From: Endozoicomonas sp. G2_2
Lineage (GTDB): Bacteria; Pseudomonadota; Gammaproteobacteria; Nevskiales; Salinisphaeraceae
DNA: 64,000 nucleotides
Assembly (NCBI RefSeq): GCF_017744135.1
Contig: NZ_JAGHQU010000006.1
Location: forward strand, 124,001-188,000
Direction of reading: 5' to 3'
Part shown: positions 36,311 through 47,034 of the stretch, piece after piece
Numbering within the stretch: the first letter of the stretch is position 1
Layout: each line of letters starts with the position of its first letter
Position numbers and translations under genes: made by a program
Notes under the pieces: generated by a model
The model's database searches: none
Seen by the model: the letters and a program-made list of their open reading frames with translations, nothing else
Told to the model about the DNA's origin: nothing

Positions 36311-37081
36311 TCATCGTCGGGCACGTCTACCGAGCGGAACGCCCATCTCGACCAGGGCCGATTCGAGCGCTCTGAACGCGTTATCGGCCGCAACCGCGCT
36401 TCCCCTTACCCCGAATTCGATCGCGCGTCGCCCGCTGGCATTGGGCAGACAGGCGATTCGTACATCGGGATGGGCATCCATGACGTGCTGCATGAGATCG
36501 ATGAGCGCACTTTCCGGCGTGTCGCGCACTTCCAGCAACAACTCCACGTTGCGCTCGGCGCGCTGCAGGTCGGCATAGTGGGTATCGAGCACCCACTCGA
36601 CCATCGGCCACGCCATTTTCGGGAAACCGGGCACGAAATGGTGATGGCCAAAGGAAAAACCGGGCACCTGATTCACGGGATTGGGGATTACCCGTGAGCC
36701 GACCGGCCATTCGACCATATGGATACGCTTGGGGTAAGCGTCGTCGCCGAAGCGCGCTTCGAGCAGCGCCCTGCCTTCGGCGTTGAACTCCAGCGATACG
36801 CCGACCGCTGCGGCCGCGCATTGGCGGGTGCGATCGTCGGGCGTCGCACCGATCCCGCCAAAGCTGAAGACGATGTCGTCGCCGCTCATCGTCTGTCGCA
36901 GCGTGTCCTCGAGCAGACCGGCATCGTCGCCGACCATACGCGCCCAGGACAGCTCCATGCCGCGGGCGTCGAGGATGTCGATGACGCTCGGCATATGCTT
37001 GTCGACGCGCTTTCCGGACAGCAGTTCGTCGCCGATCAGCAGAATGCCGATCCGTTCGCGGCGGGTGGCTGGCGCGCTCAT
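36311..37081 (-). CDS. CinA-like molybdopterin-binding domain protein
   Basis: 256 residues. The MoCF/CinA fold is shown by IGILLIGDELLSGKRVDKHMP, the phosphate-binding FSFGGIGATPDDRTRQ, and PGFPKMAWPMVEWVL. It lacks the C-terminal PncC deamidase domain of long CinA proteins. Short CinA-type proteins are annotated as competence/damage-inducible or ADP-ribose pyrophosphatase related; role unproven. The ATG at 37079-37081 begins just before the first strand. Downstream of icd on the same strand, but a terminator separates them. Confidence 0.85.
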   Translation of the reverse strand: MSAPATRRERIGILLIGDELLSGKRVDKHMPSVIDILDARGMELSWARMVGDDAGLLEDTLRQTMSGDDIVFSFGGIGATPDDRTRQCAAAAVGVSLEFNAEGRALLEARFGDDAYPKRIHMVEWPVGSRVIPNPVNQVPGFSFGHHHFVPGFPKMAWPMVEWVLDTHYADLQRAERNVELLLEVRDTPESALIDLMQHVMDAHPDVRIACLPNASGRRAIEFGVRGSAVAADNAFRALESALVEMGVPLGRRARR

Positions 37082-37105
37082 TGGCCGATGCGCAAGCACA
37101 AACAA

Positions 37106-37131
37106 GCGGGCCACGTCGAAACGTGGCCCGC
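37106..37131 (-). terminator. Terminator after icd
   Basis: Perfect 11-bp stem GCGGGCCACGT / ACGTGGCCCGC with a 4-base CGAA loop (TTCG on the minus strand). On the minus strand it is followed by TTGTTTGTGCTT, an imperfect T-run. It lies 27 bases after the icd stop and just after the next start region. Confidence 0.75.
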
Positions 37132-37157
37132 CTGAACACCGGTGCGGCCTGCGGTCA

Positions 37158-38927
<1,770 letters not shown>

Positions 38928-39001
38928 GGGCCACTACTCCTTGATAACTTCTCGCAAAACAAAGCGCCGCCGGGGGCAACCGGCGGCGCGGGGATTCGGT
39001 A

Positions 39002-39331
39002 TCAGCCGTTGTTGGCGGCGTTTTCGAGCAGGCTCTTGAGCTCGCCCGACTGGAACATGTCGATGACGATATCGGAACCGCCGACCAGCTCGCCGTTGAC
39101 GAACAGCTGCGGAATGGTCGGCCAGTTGGAATAGACCTTCACGCCCTGGCGATAGATCTCTTCGTCGTCGAACACGTTGACGGCCTTGAACGGCACGCCG
39201 CAGGCCTTCAACGCCTCGGCGCTACGGGCCGAGAAACCGCACTGCGGAAAGTCCGGCGTGCCCTTCATGTAGAGCACAATCGGGTTGTTCTCGACTTCCT
39301 GCTTGATGACTTCCATTGCCTTGGCGCTCAT
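39002..39331 (-). CDS. grxD: Monothiol glutaredoxin GrxD (CGFS type)
   Basis: 109 residues. Monothiol glutaredoxin of the Grx4 class that binds a [2Fe-2S] cluster with glutathione and passes it on, or acts in iron sensing. The active site CGFS is in FPQCGFSARSAEAL, preceded by VLYMKGTPD; WPTIPQLFVNGELVGGSDIV carries the cis-Pro and glutathione-binding residues. Full length. It lies 74 bases upstream of icd on the same strand and may share transcripts. Confidence 0.96.
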   Translation of the reverse strand: MSAKAMEVIKQEVENNPIVLYMKGTPDFPQCGFSARSAEALKACGVPFKAVNVFDDEEIYRQGVKVYSNWPTIPQLFVNGELVGGSDIVIDMFQSGELKSLLENAANNG

Positions 39332-39397
39332 CGCGACATCCTTTATTCATGAAACCTTGTTGCTGGCGTGAATTATAACGCGCCTGTCGAGCGCTCG

Positions 39398-40972
39398 TTA
39401 TCGGCGCTCGCCGTAACCGCCCCCGCCGGCAGACGCGATCGACAGCCGTTGTCCGGCCTGCGCGATCCCCGAGCATTTCGGCTCGAGCGGTTCGCCGTCG
39501 AGCCGGTTCTCGCCGACCTTGCCGGGCGCGCCGCCCGCACGCCCCCAGGGCGCATGGCGGCGGCGTTCGGCGAGCACGGTATAGCTGGCCTCGTCGAGGA
39601 ATTCGATCTCGCGCACCAGACCGTCGCCGCCGTGCTGCGCGCCGGCACCGCCGCTGTCGCGGCGTAGCGCATAGCGGCGCATGCGCAGCGGAAAATGCCG
39701 CTCCAGCACCTCCACCGGCGTATTCAGCGTGTTGGTCATGTGTGCCTGCACACCGCTTGCGCCGGCGCGATTCGGCCCGGCCCCGAGACCGCCGCCCATG
39801 GTTTCGTAGTAGTCCCACGGCGCGTCGGACCGATGCGAACCCAGCGCCACGTTATTCATGCTCCCGTGGCTGGCGGCCGGAATACGATCGCCCACCGCTT
39901 CGGCCAGCGCGCCGAGCACGGCGTCGACCACGCGTTGACTGGTCTCGACGTTGCCGGCCGCAACCGCCCTCGGGTATCGCGCATTGAGCAGTGATCCATC
40001 CGGCGCGCTGATCTCGATATCCTCGAACGCCCCGGCACAGGCCGGCACCTGGGCCGGCATGAGGCATCTGAAGACATACAAGGCCCCCGCGGCCGTGACC
40101 GACAGCGGACAGTTGACGTTGCCCGCGGTCTGGTCGGCGCTGCCGCTGAAATCCACGCGCACACGGCCCGCGTCGATATCGATACGGCAGGCGATGGTCA
40201 GGTCATGGTTGCCCTGGCCGTCGTCATCCAGCACGTCCGTGAAACGATAGCTGCCGTTCGGCAACGCGCCCAGTGCGCTGGCGGCGAGCTTGCGCGCATA
40301 GTCGTTGTATTCGGCCAGCCGCGTCTCGAACGCTTCGACATCAGCCGCCTCACCCTCGCCGATCAGCGCCGACAGCCGCCACAGGCCGATACGGTTGGCG
40401 GCGATCTGGGCGCTGAAATCACCACGGGCGATCGGCGGGTTGCGCAGGTGTTCGAGCCAGCCGCCGAGCACCGATTCGTCGATCGTGTCGAGCGTCACGA
40501 GCGCGACCGGCGCGATGACGAGCCCCTCGTCGTCCAGGCTCTTCGACAAGGGCATGGATCCCGGCGAATCGGCGCCGATATCGGCGTGGTGCGCCCGGTT
40601 GGCGACAAACGCCACCAGCTCATCGGCCACGAACAGCGGTGCGATCAAGGTGACATCCGGCAGGTGCGTGCCGCCGAGGTAGGGATCGTTGAGCGCGATC
40701 ATCTCCCCCGGCGCCCATTCGCGCGCCGCGACGATATCGGCCATCGCATACGCCATGCTGCCGAGGTGCACCGGGATGTGCGCGGCCTGCGCGCACAGGC
40801 GCCCGCGCGCATCGAACACGGCACAGGAATAATCCAGCCGATCGCGGATATTCGGCGAGAACGCAGCTTGGGCCAGACTCGCGCCCATCTCCTCGCACAC
40901 CGCCGTGATGCGACTGGCGAAGATGGCCAGCTCGATGGCGTCGGCCGGGGAATTCGAAGCCGGTGTTGTCAT
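39398..40972 (-). CDS. Hydantoinase B/oxoprolinase family protein (HyuB)
   Basis: 524 residues, full HyuB length. Family marks are ASRITAVCEEMGASLAQAAFSPNIRDRLDYSCAVFD at the start, the metal-site stretch LNDPYLGGTHLPDVTLI, ANRAHHADIGADSPGSM, and the C-terminal GGDGLVREIEFL. HyuB works with HyuA as an ATP-dependent hydantoinase or 5-oxoprolinase, or as the beta part of acetone-carboxylase-like enzymes. No HyuA is in the window, so partner and substrate are unknown. Opposite orientation to sod, with a 161-base gap holding the sod promoter. Confidence 0.9.
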   Translation of the reverse strand: MTTPASNSPADAIELAIFASRITAVCEEMGASLAQAAFSPNIRDRLDYSCAVFDARGRLCAQAAHIPVHLGSMAYAMADIVAAREWAPGEMIALNDPYLGGTHLPDVTLIAPLFVADELVAFVANRAHHADIGADSPGSMPLSKSLDDEGLVIAPVALVTLDTIDESVLGGWLEHLRNPPIARGDFSAQIAANRIGLWRLSALIGEGEAADVEAFETRLAEYNDYARKLAASALGALPNGSYRFTDVLDDDGQGNHDLTIACRIDIDAGRVRVDFSGSADQTAGNVNCPLSVTAAGALYVFRCLMPAQVPACAGAFEDIEISAPDGSLLNARYPRAVAAGNVETSQRVVDAVLGALAEAVGDRIPAASHGSMNNVALGSHRSDAPWDYYETMGGGLGAGPNRAGASGVQAHMTNTLNTPVEVLERHFPLRMRRYALRRDSGGAGAQHGGDGLVREIEFLDEASYTVLAERRRHAPWGRAGGAPGKVGENRLDGEPLEPKCSGIAQAGQRLSIASAGGGGYGERR

Positions 40973-41056
40973 GCCCGCGAGTCTAGCAACGCGGCGGTCA
41001 AAGATCAGCGTGATACCCGGTGCGCGGCGTGGGTAAATACCCGTAGTTCAAAGGCC

Positions 41057-41091
41057 GCGCTTTGAAAAGCGCTTAATAAACCTTATATAAC
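41057..41091 (+). promoter_or_regulatory. Promoter of superoxide dismutase gene with palindrome
   Basis: TTGAAA (41062-41067), 18-base spacer, TATAAC (41086-41091). A perfect 7-bp palindrome GCGCTTT-GA-AAAGCGC (41057-41072) covers the -35 box, the layout of a repressor site. The start codon follows 42 bases later. Confidence 0.6.
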
Positions 41092-41133
41092 TAGTCGGCG
41101 TTGATTCATTCATCTCAATACAAGGGATACGTC

Positions 41134-41742
41134 ATGGCATTTGAACTGCCCGATCTACCTTATGACTACGACGCGCTCGAACCGTATATCGACGGTCGTA
41201 CGATGGAGATTCACTACGAGAAGCATCACAACGCTTACCTGACCAAGTTCAAGAAGGCCATCGAAGGCACCGAGCTCGAAGATCAGGACCTCGAGACGAT
41301 TCTCGCGAAGGCCGGCCAGCATGGCCCGGGCGTTCGCAACCAGGGTGGCGGTTACTTCAACCACATCCTGTTCTGGGACAGCATGTCGCCGAGCGGCGGC
41401 GGCAAGCCCACGGGCAGCCTCGGCACGGCGATCGATTCGAGCTTCGGCTCGTTCGACGACTTCAAGGAACAGTTCACGAACGCCGCCACGGGCCTGTTCG
41501 GTTCCGGTTTCGTGTGGCTCGTGCCGCAGGGCAACCAGCTCAAGATCGTGTCCACCCAGAACCAGGACAACCCGATCATGGACGTGGTGTCCGAATCCGG
41601 TAAGCCGGTGATGGGCCTGGACGTGTGGGAGCACGCCTTCTACCTGAAGTACCAGAACCGCAAGCCGGAATACGTGGATGCCTGGTGGAACGTCGTCAAC
41701 TGGGACGGCATCGCCAAGCGCTACGACGAGCAGGTCGGCTAA
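41134..41742 (+). CDS. sodA: Superoxide dismutase, Fe/Mn family (Mn-type sequence)
   Basis: 202 residues. Converts superoxide to oxygen and hydrogen peroxide in the cytoplasm. Metal ligands are seen as His in IHYEKHHNAYL (residue 27), His in YFNHILFW, and Asp and His in DVWEHAFYLKYQNRKPEYVD. The GGG-x-P-x-G after the second ligand (SGGGKPTG), the Gly in GSGFVWLV and the Gln in NQDNPIMD fit Mn enzymes better than Fe enzymes; metal use still cannot be proved by sequence. Start MAFELPDLPYDYDAL is standard, and AAGGGA lies 7 bases upstream. Confidence 0.93.
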   Translation: MAFELPDLPYDYDALEPYIDGRTMEIHYEKHHNAYLTKFKKAIEGTELEDQDLETILAKAGQHGPGVRNQGGGYFNHILFWDSMSPSGGGKPTGSLGTAIDSSFGSFDDFKEQFTNAATGLFGSGFVWLVPQGNQLKIVSTQNQDNPIMDVVSESGKPVMGLDVWEHAFYLKYQNRKPEYVDAWWNVVNWDGIAKRYDEQVG

Positions 41743-41768
41743 GACCGCGCCGGTTGCGCTAGAATACG

Positions 41769-41798
41769 GCCCCGTCGCGTTGCGGCGGGGCTGTTTTT
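41769..41798 (+). terminator. Terminator after sod
   Basis: 10-bp stem GCCCCGTCGC / GCGGCGGGGC (one G-T pair) with a 3-base loop, then TGTTTTT. It begins 27 bases after the sod stop codon. Confidence 0.85.
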
Positions 41799-41865
41799 CG
41801 TTTTGGGCCGTGATTTTCGCGGGGATGGATTTCCTTGCGCGCACACGCGCCCGTCAGGACGCCTT

Positions 41866-43056
41866 ATGGCCAATTCGCATCTGATACCGACCTACAAGCG
41901 CCAGCCTGTCGCCTTCGAGCGTGGACATGGCGCCTGGCTGTTCGACGGCGACGGCAACCGTTATCTCGACGCCCTGTCCGGCATCGCAGTCAGCGCGCTC
42001 GGCCATTCGCACCCCGCACTCGTCGAGGCCATCACCAACCAGGCCAGCACGCTGCTGCACACATCGAATCTCTACGAGATCGACGTACAGACACGACTCG
42101 CCGATCGACTGTGCGCGTTGTCGGGCATGGACGCGGTGTTCTTCGGCAACAGCGGCAGCGAAGCCAACGAAGCCGCGATCAAGCTCGCGCGCCTGCACGG
42201 CCACAACCGCGGCATCGACATGCCGGTGATCGTGGTCATGGAAAGCGCCTTTCACGGCCGCACCCTGGCCGCGCTCGCCGCCACCGGCAACGCGAACGCC
42301 CAGAAAGGCTTCGAGCCGATGCCGGCAGGCTTCGTGCGCGTGCCCTACGGCGACATCGACGCGATCGCCGCACTCGAGGATCACAACATCGTCGCCGTGC
42401 ACGTCGAACCCATCCAGGGCGAAGGCGGCGTGCGCGTGCCGCCGGCCGATTTCCTGCCCGCGCTACGCCGACTGTGCGACAAGCGCGACTGGCTAATGAT
42501 GATCGACGAAGTGCAGACCGGCGTGGGCCGTACGGGGCACTGGTTTGCGCATCAGGCCGCCGGCATCACCCCGGATGTGATGTGCCTGGCCAAGGGCCTG
42601 GGCGGCGGCGTGCCGATCGGCGCAGCGCTGGTCGCCAGCGCTGCAGGCGAACTGTTCGGCCCCGGCAGCCACGGCTCGACTTTCGGCGGCAACCCGCTGG
42701 CCTGTCGCGCCGCGCTGGCCGTGCTCGACACCATCGAACACGATGGCCTGCTCGCTCACGCCGGCGCGATGGGCGAATCCATTCGCGAGCAGATCGAGGC
42801 GCGTGTCGGCGAGCTGGATCATGTCGTCGAAATCCGCGGTGCCGGCTTGATGATCGGCATCGAATTGAGCGAGCCCTGCGCCGAACTGGTCGACGCCGCG
42901 CGCGAACAGGGCATTCTTCTGAACGTCACGGCAGGCTCGGTCATCCGACTGCTGCCGCCGCTGATCATCGGCCCCGCCGAAGTGGAACGGCTGGTCGATG
43001 GCGTGTGTCATCTCATCGAGAGCATGACGACAACTCAAACTATGCAAGCTGACTGA
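41866..43056 (+). CDS. argD: Acetylornithine aminotransferase ArgD
   Basis: 396 residues, class-III PLP aminotransferase that makes N-acetylornithine in arginine synthesis and can serve as succinyldiaminopimelate aminotransferase. Motifs: [41 protein letters not shown], the [17 protein letters not shown] region, [14 protein letters not shown], and the PLP lysine in [14 protein letters not shown]. The ATG at 41866 has AGGA 6 bases before it. argF begins 2 bases after the stop, so the pair is one operon; this supports ArgD over other class-III enzymes. Confidence 0.95.
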   Translation: MANSHLIPTYKRQPVAFERGHGAWLFDGDGNRYLDALSGIAVSALGHSHPALVEAITNQASTLLHTSNLYEIDVQTRLADRLCALSGMDAVFFGNSGSEANEAAIKLARLHGHNRGIDMPVIVVMESAFHGRTLAALAATGNANAQKGFEPMPAGFVRVPYGDIDAIAALEDHNIVAVHVEPIQGEGGVRVPPADFLPALRRLCDKRDWLMMIDEVQTGVGRTGHWFAHQAAGITPDVMCLAKGLGGGVPIGAALVASAAGELFGPGSHGSTFGGNPLACRAALAVLDTIEHDGLLAHAGAMGESIREQIEARVGELDHVVEIRGAGLMIGIELSEPCAELVDAAREQGILLNVTAGSVIRLLPPLIIGPAEVERLVDGVCHLIESMTTTQTMQAD

Positions 43057-43058
43057 TC

Positions 43059-43958
43059 ATGACCCTGCGACACTTTCTCAGCCTGGACGATCTGGGTGCC
43101 GACGGCATCCACCGCATCATCGACAACGCGATCGCGCTCAAGCGCAAGCCGCCGAGACAGGCGCCGCTGGCCGGCCGCACGCTGGCAATGCTGTTCGAAA
43201 AGGCTTCCACTCGCACGCGCGTGTCCTTCGAGGCGGGCATGGCTCAGCTCGGCGGCCATGCGCTGTTCCTGTCGCCGCAGGACACCCAGATCGGGCGCGG
43301 CGAGCCGGTGGAGGATACCGCACGCGTACTCTCGCGCATGGTCGATGTGGTGATGATCCGCAACCACTCGCACGAGACGCTTGAGCGCTTCGCCGCCTAT
43401 TCCAGCGTGCCGGTGATCAATGGCCTCACCGACCGCCTGCATCCCTGCCAGGTGCTCGCGGACCTTCAGACCTTCAAGGAACACCGCGGCGACATCGCCG
43501 GCAGGACCGTGGCCTGGATCGGCGATGGCAACAACATGTGCCACTCCTATCTGCTGGCCGCCCGTCTGCTCGACTTCGACCTGCGCATCGCCACGCCCGA
43601 GGGCTACGGCCCCAACCCCCAGATTCTCAAGACCTGTGGCGAGCGCGCGGTGATCTGCGATGACGCGTCGCATGCCGCCGACGGCGCCGACCTTGTGCTC
43701 ACGGATGTGTGGGCCAGCATGGGCGACGAAGACGACCGCGAGGTGCGCCTGGCCGACTTCGCCAACTATCAGGTGAACAAGGCCCTGATGAGTTGGGCCA
43801 AGGACGACGCGCTGTTCATGCATTGCCTGCCCGCGCATCGCGGCGAGGAAGTCAGCGCGGAAGTGATCGACGGGCCCAACAGCGTGGTCTGGGATGAGGC
43901 GGAAAACCGCCTGCATGCCCAGAAGGCGCTGCTGCTGGACCTGCTGGCCGCACACTAG
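43059..43958 (+). CDS. argF: Ornithine carbamoyltransferase ArgF
   Basis: 299 residues. Joins carbamoyl phosphate (made by CarAB, 4-8.5 kb) and ornithine to citrulline. Carbamoyl phosphate loop [20 protein letters not shown], then [15 protein letters not shown] with the HPCQ motif, [16 protein letters not shown], and the late [12 protein letters not shown] with the catalytic cysteine. Normal length. TGATCATG links it to argD without a gap for a promoter. Confidence 0.97.
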   Translation: MTLRHFLSLDDLGADGIHRIIDNAIALKRKPPRQAPLAGRTLAMLFEKASTRTRVSFEAGMAQLGGHALFLSPQDTQIGRGEPVEDTARVLSRMVDVVMIRNHSHETLERFAAYSSVPVINGLTDRLHPCQVLADLQTFKEHRGDIAGRTVAWIGDGNNMCHSYLLAARLLDFDLRIATPEGYGPNPQILKTCGERAVICDDASHAADGADLVLTDVWASMGDEDDREVRLADFANYQVNKALMSWAKDDALFMHCLPAHRGEEVSAEVIDGPNSVVWDEAENRLHAQKALLLDLLAAH

Positions 43959-43983
43959 ACCGGCCGATGCCGCGGCGGGCGCG

Positions 43984-44979
43984 TCACGCCCGGCGACGCG
44001 CGAGCACGAGCGAGTAGGCGCCTGCCGGCGCCTCGAAATGACGATCAAGCGCCAGCCCGGCATCGGCAAGCAGCGCATCCAGGGATTGCGGCGTGAACTT
44101 GTGGCTGAACTCGGTCACGATTTCCTCGTCGGCGGCTATGTCGAACGTCGTATCCAGCGCCGCAAGCGTGACCCGATGCGCGTGACGCGCGGCAAGACGC
44201 ATTTCGATACGCGCATGCGCGCGATCGAACACCGCCCGGTGACGGTAGCTGTCCACCGGGAAATCGCCGCCGAGTTCCCGGTTGAGGACCCGCAGAACGT
44301 TGCGATTGAATGCGGCGGTTGTGCCGGCCGCATCGTCGTAGGCTGCCTCGAGTATGGCGCTGTCCTTGACCCGGTCCACGCCCAGCAACAGCAGGTCGTC
44401 GTCGCGCATCAACGCGGCGATCTGTTCGAGCATCCCGCGTGCCGCGCCGGGTTCGAAGTTACCCAGCGTGCCGCCGAGGAACACGATCAGACGGCGGCCG
44501 GTTGTCGGCAACGGCAGGTTGCTCAGCCCGCCGGTGTAGTCGCCGATCAGCGCGTGTACATCGAGCCAGGGGTAGTCCTGTACCAGCGCCGCGCCGGCAT
44601 CGAGCATCATCTGCGCCGAGACGTCGAACGGCCAGTAGCTGCAAGCCTGGCTCAGGGCATCGCAGGCGTCGAGCAAGTGGCGCGTCTTGCGGGAACTGCC
44701 GCTGCCGAGCTCGAGCATGTGATCGCAGCGCGCGTATTCCATGATCTCGCGCCCATGCGCGGCCAGCAGGGCGGCCTCGGTTCGCGAGGGATAATATTCG
44801 GGCGTCTCGCAGATGGCTTCGAACAGCTCGGAGCCGCGGTCGTCGTAGAAATATTTCGGCGGCAGCCAGCGCGGACGCGACAACAGACCGGCGCGAACAT
44901 CCTCGGCCAGCGTCGACACCGGCGTGGCCGGCGCGACCGCGGCGCTCGTCAGGCGCGCCGCCTTCTCGGGGTTTCGCAT
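43984..44979 (-). CDS. egtD: L-histidine N(alpha)-methyltransferase EgtD
   Basis: 331 residues. Trimethylates histidine to hercynine with SAM, first step of ergothioneine synthesis. Family motifs: RWLPPKYFYDDRGSELFEAICETPEYYPSRTE near the start, LELGSGSSRKTRHLLDA (SAM site), FPVDVS-like PFDVSAQMM, LGGTLGNFEPGAA, and the C-terminal IVTEFSHKFTP. It stands on the minus strand, 89 bases from the divergent egtC. The 44980-45068 gap must hold both promoters. Confidence 0.95.
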   Translation of the reverse strand: MRNPEKAARLTSAAVAPATPVSTLAEDVRAGLLSRPRWLPPKYFYDDRGSELFEAICETPEYYPSRTEAALLAAHGREIMEYARCDHMLELGSGSSRKTRHLLDACDALSQACSYWPFDVSAQMMLDAGAALVQDYPWLDVHALIGDYTGGLSNLPLPTTGRRLIVFLGGTLGNFEPGAARGMLEQIAALMRDDDLLLLGVDRVKDSAILEAAYDDAAGTTAAFNRNVLRVLNRELGGDFPVDSYRHRAVFDRAHARIEMRLAARHAHRVTLAALDTTFDIAADEEIVTEFSHKFTPQSLDALLADAGLALDRHFEAPAGAYSLVLARRRA

Positions 44980-45068
44980 GTCAGCAGACCCGCTCTGCGG
45001 GCCGATTGGGCGTGTTGCCAGCGAAGGTTATCATCGCAAAGTAATCCTCATATCCCGGACATTTACGG

Positions 45069-45833
45069 ATGTGCCGAATTGCCGGTTTCATCGGCCCGCC
45101 CCTCACGCTCGGCGAACTCGTGTGCGAGCCGCCGCACGGTCTGGCCCATCAATCCTGGGCCGCAAGGGAAATGGTCAGCGCCACCGTGAATGCCGACGGC
45201 TGGGGGGCGGCGTGGCTCGACGATCAGGGCCGGCCTGCCGGCTATCGCCAGATCCTGCCGATCTGGGCCGACGTCAATCTCGACGCGCTCGCGCGCAGTC
45301 TGCGATCGCGCGTTTGGCTGGCCAACGTGCGCAGCGCCACCGCGGGGCTGGGCACCGACTATGCGAACACCCAGCCGTTCCACGACGGCGAACTGCTGTT
45401 CACCCACAACGGTTTCATTGACCGCTTCGCGCATACGCTCCGGGCACGCCTGCGGGCCGCGCTCGAGCCGCACATCGAAATCACGATCAACGGCAATACC
45501 GATTCGGAATATCTGTTCGCGCTGATCCGCCAGCAGCGCGGCACGCTGGCCGAGCGTGTGCGCACTGCCCTCGCGCTGGTGCGCGAATGGCTGGCCGACG
45601 CGCACGATGTACGGGCTCTGCTGAATGTGATCGTCAGCGATGGTCGGCAGATGGTCGCCACCCGCGATGCGCTGCACGGCGATGCGCCATCGCTGTATTT
45701 CCACCCCGACTGGCACGGCGGCGTGGCCATCGGTTCCGAAGCGTTCGACAACCAGAACGGCTGGACAGGCGTAGAGTCGGGCGAAATGATTGTGGTGACG
45801 GCCGGCACGGCGCCGGCCCGGGAAAAGCTATGA
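45069..45833 (+). CDS. egtC: Ergothioneine biosynthesis amidohydrolase EgtC
   Basis: 254 residues, class-II glutamine amidotransferase fold. Removes the gamma-glutamyl group from the hercynyl-gamma-glutamylcysteine sulfoxide intermediate. The N-terminal nucleophile is Cys2 (MCRIAGFIG); NADGWGAAWLDD, WLANVRSATAG, QPFHDGELLFTHNGFID and the DSEYLF acid follow in the order of the class-II glutaminase site. Its stop overlaps the start of egtB (ATGA). Presence of EgtC implies that the partner EgtB uses gamma-glutamylcysteine. Confidence 0.95.
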   Translation: MCRIAGFIGPPLTLGELVCEPPHGLAHQSWAAREMVSATVNADGWGAAWLDDQGRPAGYRQILPIWADVNLDALARSLRSRVWLANVRSATAGLGTDYANTQPFHDGELLFTHNGFIDRFAHTLRARLRAALEPHIEITINGNTDSEYLFALIRQQRGTLAERVRTALALVREWLADAHDVRALLNVIVSDGRQMVATRDALHGDAPSLYFHPDWHGGVAIGSEAFDNQNGWTGVESGEMIVVTAGTAPAREKL

Positions 45834-46966
45834 CCCAGAACGCCCCGACCCGGCTCGCGCAACTGCGGGATGCGAGCCTGGCGATGGTCGACGGCCTGAC
45901 CCCGGCCGAACAACGCGCGCAAAGTCATCCCGAACTCAGCCCCATGCTCTGGCACGTTGGCCATGTGTTCTTCATGGAGACATACTGGCTCGCCGAGCGC
46001 GTGTTCGGCGACCGCCGTGTGACCGACGCCTGGTGCGACCTCTATTTCCCGGAAATCTGTGCCAAGGACGAGCGCAGTTCGCGCCTGCCGGATGCGGCCG
46101 CGTTGAAGCAGTGGGCTGCAGAAGTCAGCCGCGACAACGACGCCTACTGGCGCCAGGCCGCCAATCACGACCACCCGTTGCTCGACCATGGTTATCTCGC
46201 AGCCTTTCTGCGCCAGCACTACGCCCAGCATCTCGAGACCATGCGACTGGCGCGTGCCCAGCTCGCGCTGGCGCGCGTGCCGGCGCCCCGGCCGAGTGGC
46301 ATCGCAGCGGCCGCGCCGGACACCGCGATGCAGACGGTCAACGCCTGCGACATGGCGATCGGCAGCAGCGACATCGCCGCCTACGACAACGAACAGCCGG
46401 TATTCACCGCCCATCTGCCCACGTTCGATATCGCGCCGCGTTGTGTGAGCAATGCCCAATGGCTCGGCTTCATGCAGGCCGGCGGCTATGCCCGGCCGGA
46501 ATTCTGGGACGACGCCGGCTGGGCCTGGCGCGTGGCCGAGTCCATACAACACCCGCAACACTGGCGCGCCGCGGGGGCCGACGACTGGGATATTCCCGCC
46601 GATATCGATACCGATATCGGCCAGGCCCCGGTTCACGGCATCGGCTGGTACGAGGCACGGGCATTCGCCCGCTACGCGGGCGCACGCCTGCCTCGCGAAA
46701 TCGAGTGGGAGGCCGCTCGCCGAACGGGCGTGCTCGCCGACGACGCGCGGGTATGGCAATGGTGCGACGACGCCTTTTATCCCTACCCCGGCTTCACGGC
46801 CTTTCCCTACGACGGCTATTCGCGGCCCTGGTTCGACGGCGCGCACTTCGTCGCCCGCGGCGCGAGCGTGCACACCGAAATCGATGTACGCCGCCCGGGC
46901 TTTCGCAATTTCTATCCGCCCGCGCATCGTCATGTCTTCGCCGGCCTGCGCCTGGCACGCGCCTGA
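45830..46966 (+). CDS. egtB: Ergothioneine sulfoxide synthase EgtB
   Basis: 378 residues. Iron enzyme that joins hercynine to gamma-glutamylcysteine with oxygen. An N-terminal DinB-like domain carries the iron histidines (ELSPMLWHVGHVFFMETYWL and the HYAQHLETMR motif), and the C-terminal formylglycine-generating-enzyme-like domain has PVHGIGWYEARAFARYAGARLPREIEWEAA and the end GFRNFYPPAHRHVFAGLRLAR. It is shorter than the actinobacterial enzyme (about 430). Coupled to egtC by a 4-base overlap. EgtA (glutamate-cysteine ligase) and EgtE (lyase) are not here; housekeeping enzymes may do both, and a MetC-type lyase is 1.7 kb downstream. Confidence 0.93.
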   Translation: MTQNAPTRLAQLRDASLAMVDGLTPAEQRAQSHPELSPMLWHVGHVFFMETYWLAERVFGDRRVTDAWCDLYFPEICAKDERSSRLPDAAALKQWAAEVSRDNDAYWRQAANHDHPLLDHGYLAAFLRQHYAQHLETMRLARAQLALARVPAPRPSGIAAAAPDTAMQTVNACDMAIGSSDIAAYDNEQPVFTAHLPTFDIAPRCVSNAQWLGFMQAGGYARPEFWDDAGWAWRVAESIQHPQHWRAAGADDWDIPADIDTDIGQAPVHGIGWYEARAFARYAGARLPREIEWEAARRTGVLADDARVWQWCDDAFYPYPGFTAFPYDGYSRPWFDGAHFVARGASVHTEIDVRRPGFRNFYPPAHRHVFAGLRLARA

Positions 46967-47034
46967 ACCGAGACAGCGACCGTGGGAAGTAATGACCTAT
47001 ACTGCGTTGCGTTTCACACAGGCAGGATGAGCGA

